Assembly: GCA_024180945.1 (NCBI GenBank) | Contig: JAKSGN010000007.1 | Span: 2,914,001 to 2,978,000, forward strand | Source: Macrophomina tecta | Lineage: Eukaryota > Ascomycota > Dothideomycetes > Botryosphaeriales > Botryosphaeriaceae | Reading direction: 5' to 3' | DNA: 64,000 bases | Shown: one piece after another, positions 12,167 through 23,591 of the stretch | Layout: each line of letters begins with the position of its first letter | Position numbering within the stretch: the first letter of the stretch is position 1 | Notes under the pieces: model-generated | The model's input: the letters and a program-made list of their open reading frames with translations, nothing else | The model's database searches: none | What the model was told of the DNA's origin: nothing | Position numbers and translations under genes: made by a program

Positions 12167-14125
12167 ATGCGCCTTGACACTCTTTTGAAGCTTGGTGCTG
12201 TGGCTCCTGCTCTTTTGGAGACGGCAACCGCATCTCGCCACGCTGTCCCCCACCTCGGGCTTGCTCCCAGACAAGAGGATTTGATTCCTACTCCTGAGGA
12301 GAATGAGCGCGCGGCGCAGATCAAGGATATCTTCACCACGGCCTGGGAGGGATACTTCGAATATGCTTACCCTAATGACGAACTTTTGCCTGTTAATAGG
12401 ACATTCGAGAATTATTAGTAAGTCATATCTAATGATAGCTTTGATTTGGGCGAACAGCCGAGGCTGAGATTGTTACATCAAGCAATGGGTGGGGATTGAC
12501 AGTTGTGGATGCTCTGAGCACTGCTTCCGTCATGGGCCTTCAGTCCATCGTGGACAGGTCGCTGGAGTTCATTCCAACGATTGATTACACCAATGACTCT
12601 ACGGATTCGCTATGCAGTTTGTTCGAAACGAATGTAAGAGGCTGCTCCTTAATCAATCGAGATGTCAATTACCTATCTCCGTACCAGATTCGCCATCTTG
12701 CGGGCCTCCTTTCCGCCCATGACCTCCTGACTGGTCCATTAGCGGACTTGGTTAAGAACGTATGATACACCCGCGCCAATCTGTATTCGTGTTATATGCT
12801 CATGTCGCTGCGCAGCAAACGCAAGCCGACTCCCTCCTTAAACAAGCCCAGACCCTCGCCGACACGATCAAATTCGGCTTCGACACGCCCACTGGCATCC
12901 CTTCCAATAACCTGTACATCAACAACCGCACCACAGACAACTCGACTGACAACAACATCGCCCAAGTTGGCACCCTCGTCCTCGAATGGACACGTCTCTC
13001 CGACTTGACAGGCGACCCGCAGTATGGCAAGCTCGCACAACGCGGGCAATCCTACCTCGTCAACCCACAAGGCAGCTTCGGGCAACCGTACCCAGGGCTG
13101 ATTGGCATCGAGATCAACATCACGACGGGGCGGTTCACGCGCGACCTGGGCGGATGGGTGGGCGGGGTGGACAGCTTCTACGAGTACCTGATCAAGATGT
13201 ACGTGTACGATCCGACGCGCTTCGAGTACTACAAGGACCGGTGGGTCACGGCCGTCGAGTCGACCATGACATACCTCGAGTCGCACCCGGACAGCCGGCC
13301 CGACCTGACCTTCCTGGCGCTCCACAACGGCTCGCGCATCATTGGCTACAGCCAGCACCTGGCGTGCTTCGACGGCGGCAACTTCATTCTCGGCGGGCTG
13401 GTGCTGCAGGAGCAGCGGTACATCGATTTCGGGCTGAAGCTGGTCGACGGCTGCGAGGCCATCTACAACGAGACGCTGTAAGTCCAAACTCCCCTCCGAC
13501 CTTTCTGCACATCTCCTGCCTGAAACATACCACACCCACCCGCCCATCCCGCCCCAGGCCACTGACGGGGAAAAACCCCCCTCTCCACAGCACTGGCCTC
13601 GGCCCGGACCTCTTCCGCTGGATCCCGCTCAACAAGAACCAAACGCAAAACCGGCCACTGCCGGCCAACCAGACGGCCTTCTACCGCCGCGCCGGCTTCT
13701 GGATCCAGGATGGCAACTACGGCCTGGGGCCCGAGGCACTCGAGTCCTTCTACTACGCCTACCGCGCCACCGGCGACAAGAAGTACCAGGACTACATCTG
13801 GGCCGCCGTCCAGAACCTGCGCACCTTCACCCGCATCGGCGGCGGGTACAGCATCCTGAATGACGTGAACGCGCCCGCCGGCGGCGGCTTCGGGAACTAC
13901 CAGCCCAGCTTCTTCCTCGCCGAGACGCTGAAGTATGCGTATTTGGCACATGCGCCGCAAATGCTGGTCCAGGTGAGTGGCAGGGAGACGCCGGAGGCGC
14001 AGGAGTGGGTGTTTAATACCGAGGCGCATCCGATGCTGGTGGTCAGGAATGCGACGTATGCGAGCGGGGCTGGGAAGACGGTGGGAACGAAGATGAGATC
14101 GCGGGAAGTGAGGTTGCATTTGTGA
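12167..14125 (+). CDS. Secreted class I alpha-1,2-mannosidase (GH47)
   Basis: Five exons, join(12167..12417, 12483..12633, 12688..12759, 12816..13477, 13591..14125), give 556 aa. GH47 enzymes trim alpha-1,2-linked mannose from N-glycans with inversion and need calcium. Conserved blocks appear only after splicing: [134 protein letters not shown] and the terminal FNTEAHPM, where the Thr coordinates calcium. The N-terminus is hydrophobic (residues about 5-22) and reads as a signal peptide. The C-terminus has no ER-retention or second membrane segment. This matches the secreted fungal msdS type rather than an ER mannosidase or EDEM. Several Asn-X-Ser/Thr sequons are present. Confidence 0.93.
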
Positions 14126-14849
14126 GAGATGCGCGCGCGTGTGATTGAGGGGCGGAGAAGCTTGTCGTTGTTCTGATACGCGTTTCTTTTGCGTGGTTGC
14201 CATTTCCTTGCTCGACAACCCATGAATGAAGAGCCCACATGATGCGGTATCAGAAAAGACGGTGCTGTAGCTGGAATTGGATGTCGTCCTGGGGACAGCA
14301 ATGTCATGACTCATTCGATATCCTAAACACGGTATTTGGTAAACAAGAAAATAGATGCGGGGCGCATGGCGATCCCTCAGCCAGCCGTTAGTCCATCCCT
14401 GGCTAAGGATTCGGTCGATCCCGACAGATGATTGACAACACCGGATCCAAGACATCGATTTAGCCTATTTCAGTGGTCTTCAACGACACAACCCAGCAAA
14501 GCATGATGGTACACTCCGCCGTAATGCTGACAACTCGTCTCTCGGCCGGACCCCACTTTCACCCATCACCCTGACGCTGGTCCCTAACTTTAAACTGAGT
14601 AGCGTCACAGCTCGAATCGCCATTTAAGGGAATTTTTTTCCAACAATGGACTTTACCTTTCTCGGCCAAGGGAGCTCCTAGCTCAATACTGCTGGGCGAT
14701 GCGGGAATAAGGGCTCTCTGGGTATATATCCGGCTGGACATGTGGACTTAAGTACGTAGGTAGCAGTGCAGCCCTGAGAAGGAGGGGGAGAGGGACCACT
14801 TCACTGAGTTGCTTTGGGCTTGCAGTTTCCAACGCATCCGACTTCGAAA
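14126..14849. other. Intergenic region GH47 / methyltransferase
   Basis: 724 bp without a credible gene. Its right end holds TATATAT at 14,723-14,729, about 120 bp upstream of the methyltransferase ATG, a possible TATA box. Nothing else is recognised. Confidence 0.5.
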
Positions 14850-15825
14850 ATGAGTGAAACGGTCCAACAGAATGCTGCCAAATGGCTCACGAAAGACCGT
14901 TCGTACCACCAGACATCCTCTCCCTACCCCCTCCCCAATGAGTAAGCCTCCCCCTCTTTCCCTTCCTTGCCCTCTCCCCTCTCCCACCACACTAGCAGGC
15001 ACTAACACCTCCAGCCCCACCGAACACCGTCGCCTTGATGACCAAGGCGCCGCTGTCCTCGCACTCATGAACAACCAACTCCTCCACGCCCCCATCACTA
15101 GCACCCCAACCCGCATCCTCGACATCGGCTGCGGCACCGGCGCTACGACGGTACAGCTCGCGCGCCAGTTTCCCTCCGCCACGGTCATCGGCCTCGACCT
15201 GTCGCCCGTTCCCGCGCTACTCTCGAGCTCGCCCTCCTGCCCGCCTAACGCCCGCGGCATCCAGGGCGACTTCCTGGACCCGTCGTTCGCGCACCCGGAA
15301 GTCCGGGCCAGCAGCTTCGACCTCGTCTTCAGCCGCTTCCTCGTCATGGGTGTCAACGACTGGGACGCGTTCTACGCGCGCGCCGTTGTGGCGCTGGCGC
15401 CGGGCGGCTGGGTCGAGACGCAGGACGTCGACCAGGTGTGGTACGACGCAGACGGGGCGCGCTGTTCGGACGGTTGGCGCTGGTTGCGGGCAATGACGGC
15501 GGCGGCGGCGCGGCGCGGGTTGGATATGTCGTGCGCGTCTCGCGCGGCGGGGCGGATGGAGGGGGTAGGGTTGGTCGAGGTCGGGGCGCAGAGGTGGGTG
15601 CTGCCTTTGGGTGAGTGGGAGCGGTATCCCGAGGCGGACGCGGCGGCGCAATTCGCGAGGAGGACGTTGCGCGCGAGTTTGGAGGGGGCGTTGGTGCGGA
15701 TGCTGAGGGAGGATGGGGTCGGGGAGGAGGAATTGGAGGGGCTGAGGGAGGGGATGTTGGGGGAGGAGGTGTGGGATAGGGGCGTGCATCGGTTGTTGAC
15801 GGTCACTTGGGGCCAGAAGCCGTGA
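14850..15825 (+). CDS. SAM-dependent class I methyltransferase
   Basis: Two exons, join(14850..14941, 15015..15825), give 300 aa. The 73-bp intron (GTAAGC...CCAG) joins PYPLPN to DPTEHRRLDDQGAAV, the LPND-x-x-E-x-x-RLD lead-in seen in fungal LaeA/UMTA-type methyltransferases. Motif I is ILDIGCGTGATTVQLA (about residues 64-79), followed by VIGLDLSP with the acidic residue that binds the SAM ribose. Later comes FDLVFSRFLVMGVNDW, then LAPGGWVETQDVD (post-motif I and motif III). The substrate cannot be told. There are no neighbouring PKS, NRPS or tailoring genes, so a secondary-metabolite role is not supported. The 3' third is strongly G-rich on the coding strand. Starting at this ATG is required for the spliced motif. 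Confidence 0.9.
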
Positions 15826-17108
15826 TGGGAGGCGGATGGACGGGCAGTTGAGGAAGGAGTTGATGTGGATTCGTTGACGCTGGGTCTTCAGGCTGGAAAT
15901 GTCTGGCTGCTGTAATAGACCAGACATGGCGAAGCGTGCTCCAGCAGCTTATTCATCCGAGTATGTTTGCAACAGTCTTTTGCGCGGTAGAGTCTGCTAA
16001 GCCCTATACGTGAAATTGGTTGTTCCACAGGCTGTGGCATGTCTGCGGGCGTAATGTTGAAAGCCAGTGGGTGTCGAAATAAGATTGATGGACGTCTAAG
16101 CTCCTGCGGACCGCCAGGAAGACGATCTAAGGGCATGACGTATGCCAGCGACTATGCCGCAAAGGGCAATCTGCAATCTTAGCGAATGTGACAGATCTGC
16201 GGATCAACGGCGACTTTGACGATTAGTGGCACAGGTGGGGGATTCAAGATTCTAGCGACCGATACACTTAGCGCGCGCTTACTTGAAGACGCCTGGCTTC
16301 CTGGTCCGCTGTGGCTTGAACGGTATGGTCATGCCGATGTCATTACTGGGTGCGAGGTTCAAGCTGGCCGGTGCAGGACCAGGAAAAGAACCCAGCTCTC
16401 AACTGAAGGAGCTGACGACGACGCGCCAAAAGGAGTAGTGTCCGGTGAGCGTCGCGTGTCTCACTCTGAGAAAAGCGGGGGATGCTGATAGCCGAAAGCG
16501 GGAAAATGGGGAGGCTGGACGTGAGATTGGGTACGGGCCGCATCGCCAATCCATGGACCATCCGCCGGGCTGGACGAGTTCGGAGAGCTCGAGCTCGCGG
16601 AACGTGAGACTGGCCATATGAGGCATAAAGATGGCGGCCGCACAATGCTTGATTCTGCATATCCAGGCCGGTGTGCGCTCCGGCGTAGGGCTGGCCACGC
16701 GGTCCGACGCGGTCTGACGCGAAAATAACACGCTAAAACGCGCCAAGACCCATGACGTAGTCGTTACCTCTTCAGCCGCTTCTGGTGGAAACGGCGCCGG
16801 CACTAGCGATGCGTTGCAAGCGTGGAAGCCGCAGCAGGTGTGGCTGGTTCTAGAAGTGCGGAGGCTGGGGAGGGGAGATTTGTTGGGGCTGCTCCATAGT
16901 CGTGTCACAGGTCACGGCAGAACACGAGAGTTGCACTGCGCGTGCAGGAGCAGGCATTGCGAAACGTGCCCATCAAGGATTTCCTTGCCGCTGCTATCTG
17001 CAGGTCAGACCGCAAGCGAGGATTCACATGCAGCCTCCAGGTCGCAGTTGCGGCCGCCGATACTGAGTGGTAGCACGTACATGTCCGCTCGGAATAGTAA
17101 ATAACACA
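15826..17108. other. Gene-free stretch, methyltransferase / DCC1
   Basis: 1.28 kb between a plus-strand and a minus-strand gene that converge here. Open frames on both strands lack family resemblance and a usable splice structure. No RNA gene or repeat is recognised. Confidence 0.5.
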
Positions 17109-18317
17109 CTATCGCCGAGTCGCTTTGAATTTTTCGTGCCACTTGCGCGGCCCTTTGCTTGCGCCCGTGCTCGCCGACGCCGTTGCCACGCCCTTTGGGG
17201 CGATGGTGTGGTCTGACGGGAAAGTGTAATCGCCCTGTAAACACCAATAAGCGCCTGTAAACAACACTTCGTCTCGCCGGTGACCCACCTGAATGGCGTC
17301 GAGCACCGCGTCCGCCCTCCAAGACTCGGGCAACGCGTCCCTCCACAAGTCTAGGAACTCTGCAGTCGGCCTTGCCGTCCTGTAATGCGAATCTAGCGCC
17401 GCCAGTAGGCTGCGGCCAACCCATGGTACGCATTTTGCGCGATCAACAGCCGCCCCTTTGAACATTAGCCCCGGCCTCCATAGACGTCCATAGCAAACTC
17501 ACAGTCGTCTCCTGCCATCTGATCATCCGGCAAAAGCCTGCGAAGAATTGCGTCCACAAGCTCAGGGATCAGGCTTTCCTCATCTTTCAGAGTTTTGGCA
17601 AGGTGCGCTATCTGGAACTGAGCTCCTAGGTCGATTCCCTCTGCAACTGCTGTTGTGAAGATGGTCCTCCAGTACATCCACTGGGCGGGCACAGTGGGCA
17701 CGACAGGACGACCTTCAAACTCGAAGGCACATAGGTCAACCCAAGCCTTCTCGCACTCCTGGTCCGAGAAGGGGATGTCCGCGTAGAATTCTTCTTTGCT
17801 TTTTTCAACAACCTCGCCGCTGAAGCCGGCGATAGTCTCGCCATCCCAGCGTTCGGAATGCCAGATCCTGGTAATGGCTTCCCTGAGTGCGGCAACGGGC
17901 GACTCGTGCACGGGATGGAGCTCCAGCAGGGCGCCGCACTTGGCGACGGCAGAGATGCCAGGGGCCGGGAGAGCATCAGACGCCGCATCGAGAGTCGCTG
18001 GCCGGGTCAAGTGGACCGAATTGGACGTGTGGACCTGGCGGAGATGGTAGGTCCTGTCGGAAGTGCAGAGCACCGCGGACGCCTGCTTCTGCAGTGCTGA
18101 TGCGCTCGCCGTCGAGGGCGCGGGCTTGGACTTGATCGACAGCCTACCCCGGCACGTTAGAGGCGCGTCCGGCCGGGTCGTCTGATCGGCGCACTCACAC
18201 CGGGGGGTTCTGCGAGGTCAGAAGGTCCAGCAGAGCATCGGGCAGCTCCAGCAGGCGGAAGTTCTGCTGCGCGTGGGCCAGGGCCAGCGGAACGCCTGTC
18301 TGGCTCTGGGTGGACAT
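17109..18317 (-). CDS. DCC1: Sister chromatid cohesion protein Dcc1
   Basis: Spliced gene, complement(17109..17455, 17503..18143, 18199..18317), giving 368 aa. Dcc1 works with Ctf8 in the Ctf18-RFC complex that handles PCNA and supports cohesion during S phase. Recognisable parts are the N-terminal FRLLELPDALLDLLTS, the AVLCTSDRTYHLRQVHTSNS block with its DCC1 signature, FEFEGRPVVP, and the winged-helix-like C-terminal part with KCVPWVGRSLLAAL and WRDALPESWR. It ends in RKWHEKFKATRR, as other fungal Dcc1 proteins do. A further 54-bp in-frame intron (17235..17288, GTGGGT...TTTACAG) may remove residues between DAIQ and GDYTFP, which would give 350 aa. Exon 2-3 splicing (GTGAGT donor) is needed to pass a stop. 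Confidence 0.88.
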
Positions 18318-18751
18318 GGCGGCGGCAGCGGGCAGCGGGGCCGGGAGCAGGAGGCAGTGCACGGCGGGAGTCCCTCCAACAACGGGCCTGGCTTTAGGTT
18401 GAGCGAGCGCTGGATGGAGCTGGAGCTGGAGGCGAGTGACACGCTTAGCCGACGCGTCGCGATCTGCCGCGAGCGCGGGCGCCACAGTTGCCAGCGGATG
18501 CGCCTGCTGGGGCCTCCCTGCGCATCCTACAGCGCTGCACCAACTGGGGTGTCCTCATCCGCACCCAGCCAGCCACGCCGCCTCGCAAGGCCAAGTACTA
18601 TCTGCGTCGCAGCTCTTGTTTACCACTCCTCCTCCTTCCCCCACCTCTCACCTGCGCCCTCCGCGCCCTCCTATGGCCTTCACTCCGCCGGCCCCCGCGC
18701 GGTCTCTCTGACGGTCGCCAGCACCGAAACACCCTGCAATTGGCGCCCGAC
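18318..18751. promoter_or_regulatory. Divergent region, DCC1 / RhoGEF
   Basis: 434 bp between the DCC1 start and the chosen RhoGEF start. The RhoGEF frame stays open leftward through much of it, but that translation is low-complexity and unlike the family, so I treat it as promoter and leader. Confidence 0.5.
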
Positions 18752-21700
18752 ATGGTGCTCATCAGCCCGCCGCCGCCGGCTCTTTCGCCCGACTTGCTCG
18801 AGCCCTTCTACACCACCGACGAGCTGCTGTCCAACGCGCCCGTCCTGGTCTTTTACGACGCAACGTCCATCAAATCGACCACGTCGCGCGTCCAGGTCCA
18901 CATTTATACCCCCGCCGGCCTGCAGTCGTATCCGCGCCTCACCATTTCCCCGAGCTCACCGCTCTACGCCGCCGTCAACTGCCTTGCGCGCGAGGATCAG
19001 GGGGACGAGGTCTGTCGCGCCTTGGCCTTCAGTCTGTTCAAGTATTTCCTCGAGCTCTCCCCAATCGCCAAGTCAACATGGAAGAACCAGTCCAACTCGC
19101 TCGGCAAGCTGCCGTCTGCACCGCCGCTCTTCGGCGAGGCGCACGCTGCGATGCTGGCGAGTCGCATGGTCCGGGTCGAGAACGCGGCGGAAGTGGTACA
19201 GGATGTGAGGCAGGCACTCGCGGAGCAGGCCATTTCGTGGCTGGACGTTGACGTGGTGCTTCCGCCCGGATCGGTGAAGGAGCTGGACAGCAATTTGCGG
19301 GAGTCGATTTTGCCAGAAGAGACGAGCGAGGACCTGGTCTTGGGCGCGCGCTATGGCGAATATGCGCCCATCGTTAAGATGTTCGGCGAGCCTACATTCC
19401 TACCTACATCGAGGTTGCGACGCGCGCCTTCGAAGCCGACCGGCCTTAGCCGCTCCTCTCAGTTTCCGCGACAGCAAAAAGAAAACTTGCGACGCGAACT
19501 GTGCGAATTCATCGACACCGAGGAGAGCTATGTTGGGAAGGTCTATGATCTGCTGCACAGCGTGGCCGAGGATTTCCGCCAAAAGGCCCGCGTCAAAAGC
19601 CCGACTAGTTCGAGTCCAAGTGAAGAGGCTCTGCAGGGTCTCTTTCCTCCAAGTCTTGACGAGATTCTCAACGCGAATACCGCTTTCTTAGAGGATATCC
19701 GCAGAGTCATAGAAGAGACCGAGAACGACGCCATCCAGGACATCGAGGCCACCACTAATGAGCCTTTTGTGCCCAGCAAACCGGACGAGCCGCAAGTAGA
19801 CGTTACTGGAACGCTCGCGTTTGCAAATTGTCTTCTTGAATGGTTTCCAAAGTTTTCCGACTGCTACACGGACTACATCCAAGCGCATGCCGAGTTTGGG
19901 CAGTATCTGCGCATCTTCCTCAGAGAGACCGGCTCAAGCTTCTCTAAGCGCGTGCAAGAAACCGGCGAGCAAAGACTCATGTCGATGCTCATTGAGCCAG
20001 TTCAGCGACTGCCTCGTTATAGCCTTTACATCGATAACCTTGTTAAGCAGCTCCCAGTCCGTCATCCTGCCCTCAGGCCGCTCCTCAAGGCCCGCGACAT
20101 TATTTCCGAAATTTGCTCGAGGGACTCGCCTTCGTCGCAACTATCCAAGGTCATTGAGCGCCTGCAACACTTGATCCCATCGTGGCCCCAAGCTTTCCGG
20201 CCAGAGGGCCGCCTCGTCACTGCCATGGACGTCGTTGAACTAGCGCCTCCCTACCGCAAGGACATCAAAGCGAGGGGAGCCAGCCCAGCAATTCTTCTTC
20301 TCTTCACCGACGAGCTTGTGCTCCTCATCAAGTCTGGTCACAAGACTATGTCAGCGCGAGGACTCCTTGCAGAAATCGATAACCCTAGTGTGCCTCTGGA
20401 TGAAACACCTCAAATCGCTACACAGTTGATCTTCTTGCAGCACATGAAACTTGCCAACGTCTGGTTCACCGAGGTCGATGATGGTTCATTGCTTCAGTTG
20501 TACCACTCAGATGGATCATCACAGCCACCGACGACCTTGCATTCGCTCAATGCCTCGTCTCTCTGCATGTTTTACCTCACCGGGTCGTACGAGTCCAAGG
20601 CATCTCGATGGTTGGAAGAAACTGTCAAAGCGAAGGTGGAAATCCGCTTTCCGGAAGCCGAGCGTGAAAGCCACAAGTGGGACGTGAGAAGTCTGTCAGG
20701 AGACTTGAGCCTTTTCTCCGCCATCTACGAAGATGGCGAGAATCAAGTCACTAAAGGACGTCGCGAGCCCGCTCGTGTACGTGTTGTCGTGGATCCTAGC
20801 AAGAATTTAAAGAAGTACAATGTCGGCGAGGATGGCGTTGAATTGATTGCCTCCGTTACTTTGGCTGCGGACGGGCTTTACATTTTGGAAATCGAGGCCT
20901 TGATGGATTTTGGTTCCCGCGACAAAGTGACCGCTACAGAGCTGATGCCAGTCTTCTCTAAGCGAGGTGAGTCTTCCCAACTAGGAACGTGGGGGACATC
21001 TTTTTGGCTTACATTCTCTAGTGAGCAATTACTTCCAAATGCGCAACCGGATCCAGAACCCTGCCCTGACCTCCATTTTCCTACTGCGCAACCAACAAAT
21101 TCTGCAGTCACTGAAGCTTCGTACGGAAGAAGCATCCCAGGAAGGCATCACCCTCGAACGTGCGGCGTCCGGTCGCAGGTCGCCAGTCAAGGTGCTCTCG
21201 AAGGTCCTCGGTAATAGTGCGAAGGATCACAGCTCACCACGCAAATTACAACGCCCACCGCCCGTCCTCGGAGACATTCCAAAGTTTCCGCCTAATGGGC
21301 CCTACAAGAATTCTAGCCGCCCTTCATCCAGGGACGACTTGGGCAGCAGTAAAAATGCGAGCAGGTCCTCACTCACCCTGGAAGATTACGCCAATGATCC
21401 CATGATGAAGCTGGAGGAGACTCTTGCAACTTATGTCCTCTCTCTACACGCGAGAAAGGGTAATGTTGTTGGTCGTGTCATTCGCAACAGGGCTAATGCC
21501 AACGAGCTCGCCGTCAATGAGCTCTACAACGCGCTTCTGGAGGAGCCTACGAATGTTGAGCTTGCTTCGCAGCAGCCCGTAGATGTACTCTTCAGGTCAT
21601 ATGAGAAATTCTTGCAAGTTGCTTGGAGAGAGAAGTTGGGACTTGTTGTGCCCACCGATGTCCTGAGCGCACTACAGTCTCACCCGGAGTCCTATCCTGG

Positions 21701-23591
21701 TGATTTCGAGGAGTTCTTCAGGAAAATTATCGGCGATCTGCAGCCGCAGAACCAACGGGCCCTGCGCGCATCCATCAAGCTCCTTGCCGATCTCCTTGAG
21801 GGAACTGGTAACGACGGCGATCGTGGAATGATCACCGCTGCGTTTGCCGAAGTCCTGGTCCCGGATGGCAATTCCCATGATTTCATCTCCCTCTTGGATC
21901 GATTTATTGAAGACATTGACACCCTCTTCGGCAGGCCATCATCAAGCGGTAGCCTGACTCCCAGTCAGAGCTCGATGAACTCACGTCATGGCTCCAAGAC
22001 GAATGTCAGCATCACGTCCAACCAATCGTCCCTCAAAAAGCGGTTCGGTCTGAAGGGATTCAGTAGTATGAGCAGAGAAAATAGCAAATCTGACTTGGAA
22101 TCAAAAGTTAGTCAAATGTGGAGAACGCTCAGCAAGACCGGCCGCAACGCAGATGGACAGGCTTCCAGTTTGTCAAAAGCCACTCCCCTCTTGAGGTCTC
22201 ATTCCACGGATCAAGACAACCGGGCGTCTCCCAAACGACCTGGCTCTCGTGACCGGCCGACAGTGCTGGGGGCATTTTCTTTTGAAGACGGCTCTCCATC
22301 ACGGACACTGGCTACTATTGGAGAAGGGCGTGAGAGCCCTCGCAGGAAGCGGCGAAGCTCTTTGTCAGACCTGCTTGATCTTCAGGCCGAGATGAAGGAA
22401 CCTCAGCCATGGGCTGGCGCGCCGCAAACACCGCGTGTCCCCAAGGCGATCCCCAAGGCGATCCCCAAGGCCACAACCCCCAAGGCCACGACCCCCAAGG
22501 CCATTCCCAAGGCCACAACCCCCAAGGCGACTGTCTCACCTACCACACCGTCACCGCCGAAGCCTTCTGCTATACCGAACCCTTCACGCTTCGGCTCTCC
22601 TGTCAGGAAGGAAGGCTCACCTGCTCCCCAGAGTGCCATCCCTCGACCGCGCCTCTCTACTGGAGGTGACAACATCAAGGCGGACTCGCCTGCGCCGTTG
22701 AACGTGCAGTCATCTCCAAGGAAGCCACGCAGCAGCACTATGACGGAGAATATCCCTCCGAAGACGACGTCCATTCCGACTTTACATCGCCCCACTCACA
22801 GCGCCAGCACAATCACTACTGTACCTCTCGCGCCTCTTGCAGAACGCCCATCTTCGGGCAACCGTCCAAAGACCGCTGGTAATCCACCTACAGACGACCT
22901 GAGCAAACCCTCAGGTTTGGGTGCACCCATCACCTTTTCCCCCACAAAGAAACTCCGCATGCAGTCCCCACAGAAGCTTCGTGAGCGATTGCAGAGGGAG
23001 CAAAATGCAATTCAGGGGGCAGAGAACGCGTTGCAGTCAGAACTTGCAAAGATTGGTGATGAGATCACGAACCTACCGAACGGTGGTGCCATCTCACCCC
23101 TGCGACCAACAACGGGACGCACTCAAACTGAACCGCAAACGCCTAGTCGTCTCCGCCCGACCACCCCCAAGGCTAACTCAAGCGATGGCTACAGCGCCAT
23201 TGCCACACTTGGACGCAATAGCTCCCCCACTGCTGCTCTCGCTGCACGCGTGGCGTCGCTGGAATCTCGTATCCCCACCATTCTCTCCTCACTCCAGGAC
23301 CGCACCGCAGCCATCGCGACTGACGTCACCTCGTCGCTGCAAGTGTCAGAAGCTCGCGCCAAGAAACTGGATGAGTTGTACCGCGAAGCTAACGCTGAGA
23401 ACGAGGCTCTGTACGCCCGTTTCAACGAAGAGCTGGCGCGCATCTTGCGCGGCGTTAGGAGCGGCGATGGCGTCGAGGAGATGCGGAAGAAGCTTCGCGA
23501 GCAGCATGAGGAGTGCGAGCGGCTGCGCAAGGAAAACTGGAGGCTGAAGAGGGAAAACTTGGGGCTGCGAGCCCAGTTGAAAGACGGTTGA
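18752..23591 (+). CDS. Rho guanine nucleotide exchange factor (DH domain)
   Basis: Two exons, join(18752..20966, 21022..23591), give 1594 aa. The 55-bp intron (GTGAGT...CTCTAG) joins MPVFSKR to VSNYFQMRNR. The DH domain lies at about residues 243-465: LRRELCEFIDTEESYVGKVYDLL begins it, and LMSMLIEPVQRLPRYSLYI is the conserved helix that contacts the GTPase. A PH-like region probably follows (GASPAILLLFTDELVLLIK...). The second half is disordered and Ser/Pro-rich, with a tandem PKA(I/T)PK repeat at about 22,439-22,530. It ends in a coiled coil (about residues 1,480-1,594, Glu/Lys/Leu-rich). It should activate a Rho-type GTPase in polarity or cell-wall control; which one is unknown. The start at 18,752 (CGACATGG) is preferred because sequence upstream looks non-coding. 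Confidence 0.88.
22439..22530 (+). repeat. Tandem Pro-Lys-Ala coding repeat inside the RhoGEF gene
   Basis: About seven imperfect 12-15-nt units built on CCCAAGGC encode repeated PKAIPKA / TTPKATTPKA. It is a coding microsatellite in the disordered part of the protein, and unit number is likely to vary between isolates. Confidence 0.8.

Noticed and set aside
12792..13562. 256-aa minus-strand frame across the GH47 gene
   Set aside because: It lies antisense to the conserved GH47 exon 4, is Val/Gly/Arg-rich and unlike any family. It is a shadow of GC-rich coding sequence.
12986..14125. 379-aa frame overlapping GH47 exons 4 and 5
   Set aside because: The first part is Arg-rich out-of-frame translation and only the last part is the true exon 5; conserved motifs require the spliced model.
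16399..16908. 169-aa minus-strand frame between the methyltransferase and DCC1 genes
   Set aside because: Ser/Pro/Arg-rich, with no domain, no signal and no splice-supported extension.
18488..18751. N-terminal extension of the RhoGEF by 88 residues
   Set aside because: The frame is open, but the sequence is low-complexity, lies in the likely shared promoter with DCC1, and the ATG at 18,752 has a better context.
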